This document shows positions 24,001 through 31,691 of a DNA stretch of 40,315 nucleotides, in pieces. The translations under genes and the position numbers were made by a program. The notes beneath the pieces were generated by a model. That model saw only the letters and a program-made list of their open reading frames with translations. It was not told where the DNA came from and made no database searches. Position 1 is the stretch's first letter. Every line of letters begins with the position of its first letter. This stretch comes from Natranaerobius trueperi (lineage in GTDB: Bacteria > Bacillota > Natranaerobiia > Natranaerobiales > Natranaerobiaceae): NCBI RefSeq assembly GCF_002216005.1, contig NZ_NIQC01000024.1, forward strand, positions 1-40,315, read 5' to 3'.

Positions 24001-25038
24001 ATGTCATTATTAACTGTAAAAAATTTAAAGATTTATTATAATACAAAAGCAGGTGACCTAAAAGCAGTTGATGACATTTCCTTTGAAATTCCTGAAAGTA
24101 TGAATCTCGGCTTAGTTGGAGAAAGTGGATGTGGAAAAACAACAGCTGCCAAATCTATTTTAAAATTATTACCAGATAATGGTCGTATAGTTGAAGGCGA
24201 CATTATCTATAAAGGGACAAATTTAGTTGGATTGAACAAAGAAAAGATGAGAAAGTATCGTTGGAATGAAATTTCTATGATTTCACAAAGTGCTATGAAT
24301 GCACTAAACCCTGTCTATCGGGTCAAAGACCAAATCATAGAAGCCATTTTAAATCATGAAGATACTACAAAAAATGAAGCCTATAATCGTGCTTCTGAAT
24401 TATTTGATATAGTTGGTCTAGAAAAAAAACGATTAGAAGCTTATCCGCATGAAATGAGTGGTGGAATGCGTCAAAGGGCAATCATAGCAATGGCTCTAGC
24501 ACTAGACCCAGGATTGATTATTGCCGATGAACCAACTACAGCCTTAGATGTGGTCGTTCAAGATAAAATCTTACAAAAGATTATTGATATTCAACAAAAA
24601 CTAAAAAGTTCTATGGTCTTCATTACCCATGATATCTCTGTTGTAGCAGAAACTTGTGATTTAGTTTGTGTAATGTATGCTGGTAAGATAATGGAATATG
24701 GTACAACAAGAGATATATTTAAAGATCCTAGACACCCATATACAATGGGACTTCAAAATGCTTTCCCGAGTATAAATTTAAGAGATATGGAACTAATTTC
24801 AATACCTGGCTATCCTCCAGATTTAATAAATGAACCGGCTGGCTGTAGATTTTATCAGCGTTGTCCATTTGGTAGTGAAATTTGCGAAAAAGAAGACCCA
24901 CCTATTAAACAAATTAAAGAATATCACAAAGTAGCCTGCCACCATGCTGAGAATTATATTGAACATAGAGAACAAGTTCAACATAGAAACACATGGGAAG
25001 ATGTTAAAAAACGGCAATTGAAAAAAGGGGTGGTTTAA
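24001..25038 (+). CDS. dppD: Dpp/Opp-type ABC transporter ATP-binding protein, DppD-like
   Basis: A 345-residue ATPase subunit. Walker A is GESGCGKTT, the Q-loop is in ISQSAMNALNPV, the signature is MSGGMRQR, Walker B is LIIADEPTTALD and the switch histidine is in FITHD. The C-terminal oligopeptide-transporter extension with clustered cysteines (GCRFYQRCPFGSEICEKEDPP) is present; in relatives this region can carry an iron-sulfur cluster. It works as a heterodimer with the DppF-like subunit. The ATG at 24001 follows AAGGAGGCG, and the gene starts one base after the dppC stop. Confidence 0.94.
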   Translation: MSLLTVKNLKIYYNTKAGDLKAVDDISFEIPESMNLGLVGESGCGKTTAAKSILKLLPDNGRIVEGDIIYKGTNLVGLNKEKMRKYRWNEISMISQSAMNALNPVYRVKDQIIEAILNHEDTTKNEAYNRASELFDIVGLEKKRLEAYPHEMSGGMRQRAIIAMALALDPGLIIADEPTTALDVVVQDKILQKIIDIQQKLKSSMVFITHDISVVAETCDLVCVMYAGKIMEYGTTRDIFKDPRHPYTMGLQNAFPSINLRDMELISIPGYPPDLINEPAGCRFYQRCPFGSEICEKEDPPIKQIKEYHKVACHHAENYIEHREQVQHRNTWEDVKKRQLKKGVV

Positions 25039-26031
25039 TTGAGCCACAACAATAATTCTATCATCTCAGTTAAAAATTTAAAAAAATATTATCCTGTAAA
25101 AACCGGTTTCTTATATACATTGTTTAAAAAAGAAAAAAAGTACGTAAAAGCTGTAGATGATATTAGTTTTTCAATCAAAAAAGGTGAAATTATGGGACTA
25201 GCAGGTGAAAGTGGATCTGGGAAAACAACTACAGGAGAAATTATAGCACAACTTCAAAAACAAACCTCTGGTACTATATTTTATAATGGAGAAGATACAA
25301 ATAAACTTAAGGATAGTGATTTAAAAGATTTCAGACGAGCCTGTCAAATGATCTTTCAAGATCCCTATGAGACACTTAATCCAAGATTTACTATCAAAAG
25401 GACTATTGAGGAACCTTTACTAATTCATGGTTTCAAAGATGACAAAAAAAGAATGGAAAAAGTAATAGATGCACTAGATAAAGCAGAATTGCGCCCCCCA
25501 GAAGATTTTTTAAATAGATTCCCACATGAGTTAAGTGGTGGGCAAAGACAAAGAGTCGCGATAGCTAGAGGTATAGTTTTAGACCCTGTATTAATGATTG
25601 CTGATGAACCAGTTTCTATGTTAGATGTCTCAATAAGAGCTGGGGTGTTAAACTTATTAAGAGATTTAAGATCTAATATGGGTGTATCGATGCTTTATGT
25701 TTCTCATGATTTATCAACTATAAAATATATCTGTGATAGAATAATCATTCTTTATCTAGGAAGAATTGTTGAAATCGGCCCTACTAATGAAGTGATTGAA
25801 AAACCAGTACACCCTTACACTCAAGCTTTAATTTCAGCAGTACCTTCACCAGATCCTGATGTAAAAAGAAAAGGAACTAAAATAAAAGGAGAATTACCAG
25901 ACCAAATCGATTTACCAGAAGGTTGTCGTTTTTATCACCGTTGTTTAGTGGCTAATGAAACTTGTAAAACCAAGGACCCAGAACTAATTGAGGTAGGTGA
26001 ATCACATTACGCTGCATGTAACCTACTTTAA
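25039..26031 (+). CDS. dppF: Dpp/Opp-type ABC transporter ATP-binding protein, DppF-like
   Basis: A 330-residue ATPase subunit, partner of DppD. Walker A is GESGSGKTTTGE, the Q-loop region is MIFQDPYETLNPRF, the signature is LSGGQRQRVAIARG, Walker B is LMIADEPVSMLDVS and the switch is VSHD. The C-terminal extension has the family cysteine pattern (GCRFYHRCLVANETCKTKDP). The start is TTG at 25039, which begins immediately after the dppD stop and follows GGGGTGG. The last gene of the operon, with a terminator 41 nt downstream. Confidence 0.94.
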   Translation: MSHNNNSIISVKNLKKYYPVKTGFLYTLFKKEKKYVKAVDDISFSIKKGEIMGLAGESGSGKTTTGEIIAQLQKQTSGTIFYNGEDTNKLKDSDLKDFRRACQMIFQDPYETLNPRFTIKRTIEEPLLIHGFKDDKKRMEKVIDALDKAELRPPEDFLNRFPHELSGGQRQRVAIARGIVLDPVLMIADEPVSMLDVSIRAGVLNLLRDLRSNMGVSMLYVSHDLSTIKYICDRIIILYLGRIVEIGPTNEVIEKPVHPYTQALISAVPSPDPDVKRKGTKIKGELPDQIDLPEGCRFYHRCLVANETCKTKDPELIEVGESHYAACNLL

Positions 26032-26071
26032 AATACTTCCTTTATTTAAAAATTAAAACTCTCAAGTACTT

Positions 26072-26113
26072 AAAAGGCTGTACCTAAGTTTAAGTTCAGG
26101 TACAGCCTTTTTT
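26072..26113. terminator. Terminator after the ABC operon (also usable by the convergent opuAC-like gene)
   Basis: AAAAGGCTGTACCT (26072-26085) and AGGTACAGCCTTTT (26098-26111) form a perfect 14-bp stem. On plus it ends in TTTTTT and on minus in TTTTAAG. It lies between the convergent genes ending at 26031 and 26128. Confidence 0.92.
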
Positions 26114-26127
26114 CTAGTAGTAATGAT

Positions 26128-27018
26128 CTATAACTCCGTAATACTATCAATTTCTACATATTCAGGTACTACAAGACCAATCTTAGCCTCTTCAAAGATA
26201 GGGCCTAAATCATCTAAGTTTTCTTTATGTTTATCATAATACTCTTGTTGAGTGACAGGTAACCAAGCAGATATAAATGCATCTTGTTTATCATTAGCTA
26301 TATCTTTATATATTAGGCCAACTTCTGCTTTAGTAAGTACTACCTCATAATTTAACTCTTGTTCTAAAATTGCCCCTACTAAATGAGTTGATGCAACTGA
26401 ACAGTCCCAGTTTACATAGGCTATTTCAATTCTTTCTTTATTACCATCTACATCCTCTGGGACCCATTCTTCTACCACATCTTTGTTATTTTCCATCCAA
26501 GTTTTAACAGATTCATATTCATCTTCTCCATCAGCAATTTTAGTCATAATGGTACTTAATTGATCATTTTCTAAATAAAAATCACTTAAAAATCTATATA
26601 TATCAGGATTATCTTCTTCTAAACCCAAACGGGTCAGAGCATGAATATTTTCTGATTCTCCATAGATATTTTTTGGATCTTCTAGAAATTTAAGATCCCA
26701 CTCATTAAATTTCCAATGAGGTGTCCATCCTGTTGCTACAATCCATTCTTCATTATCAATAGCGCTTTGAAGTTCTGTTGTCATAACAGTGTCACTTCCT
26801 CCTACTAATTCATAATCCAAATCATAAACATCTAAAGCATTGTTTGTAACCATCATAACTCCTGCTCCTGTATCGATACCAACAATTTTGTTATCAAACC
26901 TTTCTTTTTCATCCAATTTGTCTTTTGTCTTTTCAGTTTCTATAGGTTTACTAAACGTACAAGCCCCTATTAAACTTAATAATAAAATAACACAAACTAT
27001 CATAATAATTTTTTTCAT
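26128..27018 (-). CDS. Orphan glycine-betaine-binding lipoprotein (OpuAC family)
   Basis: A 296-residue lipoprotein with lipobox LIGAC (Cys20) and an acidic linker. It has the domain order of Bacillus OpuAC: IVGIDTGAGVMMVT and ATGWTPHWKF first, then IEIAYVNWDCSVAST and FISAWLPVTQ. The three cage tryptophans that enclose the betaine head group are present (Trp98, Trp204, Trp252). The histidine found five residues after the last Trp in Bacillus OpuAC is Gln257 here, so affinity or specificity may differ. No permease or ATPase gene is nearby. The ATG follows AGGAGGG by 12 nt, and that ribosome binding site lies across the stop codon of the upstream GGDEF-EAL gene, so the two are very likely co-transcribed. 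Confidence 0.88.
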   Translation of the reverse strand: MKKIIMIVCVILLLSLIGACTFSKPIETEKTKDKLDEKERFDNKIVGIDTGAGVMMVTNNALDVYDLDYELVGGSDTVMTTELQSAIDNEEWIVATGWTPHWKFNEWDLKFLEDPKNIYGESENIHALTRLGLEEDNPDIYRFLSDFYLENDQLSTIMTKIADGEDEYESVKTWMENNKDVVEEWVPEDVDGNKERIEIAYVNWDCSVASTHLVGAILEQELNYEVVLTKAEVGLIYKDIANDKQDAFISAWLPVTQQEYYDKHKENLDDLGPIFEEAKIGLVVPEYVEIDSITEL

Positions 27019-27035
27019 AAATAAAATAAACCCTC

Positions 27036-29408
27036 CTATGTAGTTTGTTGTTTCTGTTCACTTAATAAAAAGTGGACAATTTCTTCTTTTGTAAGGGGTT
27101 TTGAAAAATAATATCCCTGAAGTCGATCACAATCATTTCTTCTTAAGTTATCTAACTGTTCTTTTGTTTCCACCCCTTCTGCAACCACCTCTGAATTTAC
27201 TTGATTACCAATTTTTATAATTGAGGCAATCAAATCACCTTGTACAGATTTTTCAGTTAAATCACCAACAAACCCTTTATCGATTTTCAATGTGGTAAAA
27301 GGTAAGGTCCTTAGATATGTTAAAGAAGAATAACCTGTTCCGAAGTCATCTAAAGCTACTTTGATACCTTTTTCCATCAAATAATTTAGTTTATCATCAA
27401 CTAAATTAAAGGATTTGATCATCAAAGTTTCTGTGATTTCTAGCTCAAGACAAGGGTATGGCATGTTGTATTTATCAACTGTATTTATAACCGTATCAAC
27501 AAAATCATCTTGTAATAATTGAATAACAGATATGTTAACGGAAATTGAATAACCTTTATATCCTTGTTCATATAAGTCTTGTAAAAATCTCATTGCATTA
27601 TCTAACACCCATTCCCCTATGGGTATAATAAAATGATTTTTTTCTGCTACCTCAATAAATTCATCTGGTGGCACACTACCTAATTCAGGGTTTTTCCACC
27701 TAATTAAAGCTTCGAATCCCCAAATCTTACCAGTTTTTGTATTATATTGAGGGTGATATTTTAGTGTAAATTCTTTATTATCTAAAGCAGTCTTGAGCTC
27801 TTTTTCAATTTTCATTTTTCTAGTCGGATCATCAGCCATATCATCTTGATAACAGTTATAGTCAGAGTTACCATTCTTTTTAGATTGATACAAAGCTATA
27901 TCTGCTTTAGTTAATAATTCGTCTATAGATCTGCCATCTTTTGGGAAGAAGGCAATTCCTATACTAAAAGATATCGGTACATTGCTTTCATCTATTTGAA
28001 TAGAGTCATTAAATGAGTCTACAATATTCTTTGCTAAGTCTTGTGCTTGCTTGTCCTTTTTACAATTAGACCATAATATAAATTCGTCACCACCCATTCT
28101 ATATACAGTACAATCATCAGTAGTTATGTTATCTAGCTTGTTTGCTATCTTTTTTATTACTCTATCACCAAATAAATGTCCCATTGTATCATTTATAAGC
28201 TTGAAGTTATCTAGATCTAGCATCAATACAAAGTAATTGTTTTCCTGGTTATTTTTAATGGCTCCATCAAAACTTTCTTTAAAGGCAAGTCTATTAGGTA
28301 AACCTGTCATATAATCGTGATATGCCATGTGTTCTAGTTCACCTTGCATATCAATCAAATTTTCTTTCATACTTTTAAATGACAATCCCAGAAAACCTAA
28401 TTCATCTTTTCTTTTTAATAAATCATTTGAAATACTATTAGAAAAGTCACCTTCTGATATTGACTTAGCTTGTACTGTAATTAATTCTATAGGTTCTGCT
28501 ATTTTTCTTCCAAAGTAAACTGCGATCATAAGTCCTGTTAATATTACTAACAGAGCAATAATCCCTAACATTCTTTGAAACTCAAACAGGTTGTCTAAAA
28601 GTTCATCACGTGCTCCTGATACCCCTACTAACCAGTTAGTATCTTTAATAGGTGAGTAACCAGCATACATTTTTTCACCTTCATCGATATAGCCACTAAT
28701 ATCTTGTTCTTCATCTTCCATAGTAGTATCAATATTTTCAAAATCACTTCTACCTATTTCGTTAATTGAACTATTAATAAATTCTTTATCCTTATGAGCC
28801 ATAATAGTTCCTTCAGTATTTACTATATATGCATATCCTTCATCTCCAAATTGTATGTTTTCTATTAATTCACTTACTTCATGAGCCCCAATTCTACCAA
28901 CAAGAGCACCTTTAATTTCTCCATCATGTTTAATAGGAGATGCCACCATAATCACTAATTCATTTGTTACCCTACTAACAATAATATCCGAAAAATTGGT
29001 TTTACCTCCTAAAGCTTTATTAATATAACTTTTATCTTCTACATAGACAGAATCCATATTAATAAACCTAGCTCGTCCAGCTCTATCCACTACAGCAATA
29101 CCAGTATATTTAGAATCTTCAATATGATCTGATAAAACTTCTTGCTGTTTGGTCCAGTCCATGCTATTAATATCATCTCGATCAACAAGATATTCAAGTT
29201 CATATATATATACATTGAGTTTTTCTCTAATAAGTTGCGATACATCATCAGCTTTTTGTGATACAACCATCTCAACTTCGCCAGTTAATGTATTAGTCAT
29301 ATATTTATATGTAAAAAAACCGATAATACTAGTGCCAAAAATAAGAATAATTACAAAATAGATAGCAAACCTATTACTAATGCTATTATAGAATTTGAGC
29401 TTTGGCAT
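27036..29408 (-). CDS. Membrane receptor with dCache, HAMP, GGDEF and EAL domains (c-di-GMP turnover)
   Basis: A 790-residue protein. A first helix (residues 13-33) and a second (about 280-300) flank an extracellular dCache-type sensor (about 36-270); then come HAMP (about 298-352), GGDEF (365-525) and EAL (535-785). The cyclase motif RMGGDEF (439-443) is intact; the I-site RxxD expected nine residues before it is absent (TDDC), so product inhibition is not expected. EAL residues look complete: GFEALIRW (566-568), Asn625, ELEITET, DDFGTGYSSL (687-696), Lys708, VAEGVET and Gln764. It may both make and degrade c-di-GMP in response to an outside signal. The ATG follows AAGGAGTG. The betaine-binding gene follows 17 nt downstream. 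Confidence 0.92.
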   Translation of the reverse strand: MPKLKFYNSISNRFAIYFVIILIFGTSIIGFFTYKYMTNTLTGEVEMVVSQKADDVSQLIREKLNVYIYELEYLVDRDDINSMDWTKQQEVLSDHIEDSKYTGIAVVDRAGRARFINMDSVYVEDKSYINKALGGKTNFSDIIVSRVTNELVIMVASPIKHDGEIKGALVGRIGAHEVSELIENIQFGDEGYAYIVNTEGTIMAHKDKEFINSSINEIGRSDFENIDTTMEDEEQDISGYIDEGEKMYAGYSPIKDTNWLVGVSGARDELLDNLFEFQRMLGIIALLVILTGLMIAVYFGRKIAEPIELITVQAKSISEGDFSNSISNDLLKRKDELGFLGLSFKSMKENLIDMQGELEHMAYHDYMTGLPNRLAFKESFDGAIKNNQENNYFVLMLDLDNFKLINDTMGHLFGDRVIKKIANKLDNITTDDCTVYRMGGDEFILWSNCKKDKQAQDLAKNIVDSFNDSIQIDESNVPISFSIGIAFFPKDGRSIDELLTKADIALYQSKKNGNSDYNCYQDDMADDPTRKMKIEKELKTALDNKEFTLKYHPQYNTKTGKIWGFEALIRWKNPELGSVPPDEFIEVAEKNHFIIPIGEWVLDNAMRFLQDLYEQGYKGYSISVNISVIQLLQDDFVDTVINTVDKYNMPYPCLELEITETLMIKSFNLVDDKLNYLMEKGIKVALDDFGTGYSSLTYLRTLPFTTLKIDKGFVGDLTEKSVQGDLIASIIKIGNQVNSEVVAEGVETKEQLDNLRRNDCDRLQGYYFSKPLTKEEIVHFLLSEQKQQTT

Positions 29409-29521
29409 CTTTTCACTCCTTCTTATTTCATCTAAATATTACATTTAAACAAATTACAAGTATTTAACTTTTAACATAACCTTAATAAAACAACATCTTT
29501 AAGAGCTTATACATAGTTTTA

Positions 29522-29570
29522 AGACTGCCCTTTAGTTAGAATTATACAGCAAATGCTACAGGGCAGCCCT
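29522..29570 (-). terminator. Possible terminator after the WYL regulator gene
   Basis: AGACTGCCCTTTA and TACAGGGCAGCCCT (plus-strand order) form an imperfect stem with a bulge and G-U pairs, 9 nt downstream of the WYL gene stop on the minus strand. The following sequence (CTTAAAAC) is a weak T tract, so its efficiency is doubtful. Confidence 0.4.
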
Positions 29571-29578
29571 AATTTTGA

Positions 29579-30526
29579 CTAATTTATAGAACTATATAAT
29601 ATTTCCATATCCTTTAGTTCTGATATTATCTGTTCTCTCATCCATTTTGGTTCTAAAATTTCTGCTTTTCTCCCAAAAGAAAGTACCCAAGAATAAACTT
29701 CTCTCCAGTTAGCCACAGTCAGTTCATATATAATATCTTCATTATATTTGGTCTTTTTTTCACCTTTATAAAAAACGGTTTCTTCGATTATTGAAGCCAC
29801 TTCTTTTTTAAATCTAATTTTGATTTTCGTAGGTTCACCTTTCATAAGCTCAAAACTGTCTGATAAAAAATCTTCTAAATCAAACTCCTTTGGAATCTCA
29901 TATTTATCTTGAAGAGATTTAATCTCTTTAACTCGACTACATTTAAACATCCTGATAGAACCATTTTTATAACAATATCCCACCATATACCATGATCTTT
30001 TCTTAAAAAACACACCATAAGGGTCTACTAATCTCCAACTTTCATTTTTAGAAGAATTAGATTGATAATAAATCTGTACTCTATTTTTTAATTCAATAAT
30101 CTCTTTAAGTCTTTTTACAATCTCTCTACCATCCTGTTCGTTATCATGAGGATGTATTAAAACACTTCTTTGTAGTGTTTGATATTTATCAATCATCTTT
30201 TCAGGTAAATGTTTTCTTAACTTCTTTAATAAGCTCTCAGGAATATTGCTATCTATCCCATAATGTGATAAAAAATTAGTCATTAAAAGTAAAAAAGTTA
30301 CTTCATTTGGATCAAATTGTACCCTTGGTAGCTCTACATCACTCATAAACCTAAGGCCCTGATAATTCTGTACAGGTAACCCAGCTTGTTCTAATATATT
30401 AATATCTCTTCTAATTGTGCGCTGTGACACCTCAAGTTCTTTAGCTAAATCATCATAGACTATCCCTGGTTCTCGTCTGATTTTTTCAGCTATAGACATT
30501 AACCTTACTAACCTATCTAGTTTCAT
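29579..30526 (-). CDS. WYL-domain transcriptional regulator (YafY/DeoR-like)
   Basis: A 315-residue cytoplasmic DNA-binding protein. The N-terminus holds a winged helix-turn-helix (RLVRLMSIAEKIRREPGIVYDDLAKELEVSQRTIRRDINIL). A WYL domain follows (about residues 140-215, with WRLVDPYGVFFKKRSWYMVGYCY), then a C-terminal WCX-like part (about 225-312, VANWREVYSWVLSFGRKAEILEP). WYL proteins sense nucleotides, nucleic acids or other ligands and control diverse genes; the target is not known. The ATG at 30526 follows GAGGTGAC. It stands between the c-di-GMP receptor and the DUF4352 gene on the same strand. Confidence 0.9.
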   Translation of the reverse strand: MKLDRLVRLMSIAEKIRREPGIVYDDLAKELEVSQRTIRRDINILEQAGLPVQNYQGLRFMSDVELPRVQFDPNEVTFLLLMTNFLSHYGIDSNIPESLLKKLRKHLPEKMIDKYQTLQRSVLIHPHDNEQDGREIVKRLKEIIELKNRVQIYYQSNSSKNESWRLVDPYGVFFKKRSWYMVGYCYKNGSIRMFKCSRVKEIKSLQDKYEIPKEFDLEDFLSDSFELMKGEPTKIKIRFKKEVASIIEETVFYKGEKKTKYNEDIIYELTVANWREVYSWVLSFGRKAEILEPKWMREQIISELKDMEILYSSIN

Positions 30527-30618
30527 AAAGTCACCTCAAAATCAAACATAATCACTTAAGTAACAATTATTCTACCCTTGCTAGAAAAATACTCCCATCT
30601 GGGTTCATCATGGTTTAT

Positions 30619-31164
30619 TTAATCTAGCTCTTCCTCTTTAATTTCATATATTGCCTGACCAAATCCAAACAATTGTGGTTCAAATATAAATTCCCATTCA
30701 CTGTGCTCTTTAGAAACACTAAAAGCAATTTCACCTCTCATTGTTCTATTAGCACCTAGCTCACCATCTAACTGGCCGTCAGTATCAGCTCCCAAAGAAA
30801 GATCATTTGAATAATGCTCTTCATCTACGAGATCAAACATCATCATACTTGAAATTGAAGTAGATTCACTTGATAGGTTTTCAATAGTACAATTAATAAC
30901 CAACCATCTTTCACCTTCATCAGGACTAAAATATTCATCCCCAGTATCAAACCGAGCACTATTTACAGTAAACTGTAATTCTCCCATTTCAACTGTATCA
31001 CCAATAGTAAATACCTCTTCTTTTTGTTCTTTTTCATCTGTGTTTATCTCTTCTGTTTCAGTTTCTTTTTCATCCACTGCCTCTGGAGTTTCTTCTTCCC
31101 CACTTCCAATTGCCAATACTAAAAACAAACAAATTACTAACACTGTCACTACTTGTTTTAACAT
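30619..31164 (-). CDS. Exported DUF4352 protein with a lost lipobox cysteine
   Basis: A 181-residue secreted or membrane-anchored protein. Residues 1-20 are a hydrophobic signal sequence. An acidic linker (about 22-48) precedes a DUF4352 beta-sandwich (about 50-175; VFTIGDTVEMGELQFTVNSARF, ERWLVINCTIENLSSES). Relatives are usually lipoproteins with a Cys just after the signal. Here the equivalent position reads LAIGSGEEE, a serine codon AGT where TGT would give the lipobox Cys, so lipid attachment seems lost and the signal may be cleaved differently or act as an anchor. The ATG overlaps the stop of the VanZ-like gene by one base, showing translational coupling. Function unknown. Confidence 0.8.
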   Translation of the reverse strand: MLKQVVTVLVICLFLVLAIGSGEEETPEAVDEKETETEEINTDEKEQKEEVFTIGDTVEMGELQFTVNSARFDTGDEYFSPDEGERWLVINCTIENLSSESTSISSMMMFDLVDEEHYSNDLSLGADTDGQLDGELGANRTMRGEIAFSVSKEHSEWEFIFEPQLFGFGQAIYEIKEEELD

Positions 31165-31580
31165 TATAAAACCCCCTTATTATTTGATAAAACTATCCTT
31201 ATAGCCACTAGGGCTAATAAAGACCCAATAATATGAGCAAATACATCCCCAAAACAAAACGTCCCCCGTAAATAATTAATGTATTGACCTATTTCAATAC
31301 TAATACCGGCTAGCACAGGTACTATCAGCCAAATTTTCCTTAAGTTATTAAAAGCCAAAGCAGCAGTAAAAGAAAAAGTCCAAGTACCATTTGGAACCCA
31401 ATACAAAATCCAATTAGGTATATCATAATTTGACAGCAAACTTCTAAAATAAGCTATTAATTCAGAGATTCCTAATAGCTCAAACCAGGAAAACATTATC
31501 AAGTTTTCTGGCCTCCAACCTATATAAATACTTGATCCGATAAGTAATGGAACTGCAACTAGTAAAAACTTAAGTAACAT
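31164..31580 (-). CDS. VanZ-like small membrane protein
   Basis: A 138-residue protein with about four hydrophobic helices. The segments LPNGTW-like (VPNGTWTFSFTAALAF), ISIEIGQYINYLRGTFCFGDVFAHIIGSLLALVA resemble the VanZ-like family, in which an Glu-x-x-Gln motif and an RGTFD-type loop are conserved; here the loop is RGTFCFGD. Family members include the teicoplanin-resistance protein VanZ, but most are of unknown role. The ATG at 31580 has a GGAG ribosome binding site. It overlaps the DUF4352 gene by one base, and the two form a short operon. The family call is tentative. Confidence 0.6.
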   Translation of the reverse strand: MLLKFLLVAVPLLIGSSIYIGWRPENLIMFSWFELLGISELIAYFRSLLSNYDIPNWILYWVPNGTWTFSFTAALAFNNLRKIWLIVPVLAGISIEIGQYINYLRGTFCFGDVFAHIIGSLLALVAIRIVLSNNKGVL

Positions 31581-31652
31581 AACAAACTCTCCATTTTTAA
31601 ATTCTTTGTTAATATTGTAACTTACTATTGTGACAACTGTTTGTCAAAATAA

Positions 31653-31687
31653 ATTAACCTGAGGACAAAAAATGTCCTCAGGTTAAT
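31653..31687 (-). terminator. Terminator of the OpuAC fusion gene
   Basis: ATTAACCTGAGGACA (31653-31667) and TGTCCTCAGGTTAAT (31673-31687) form a perfect 15-bp stem with a 5-nt loop. On the minus strand it is followed by TTATTTTG. It separates the gene ending at 31692 from the VanZ-like gene. Confidence 0.85.
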
Positions 31688-31691
31688 CATT

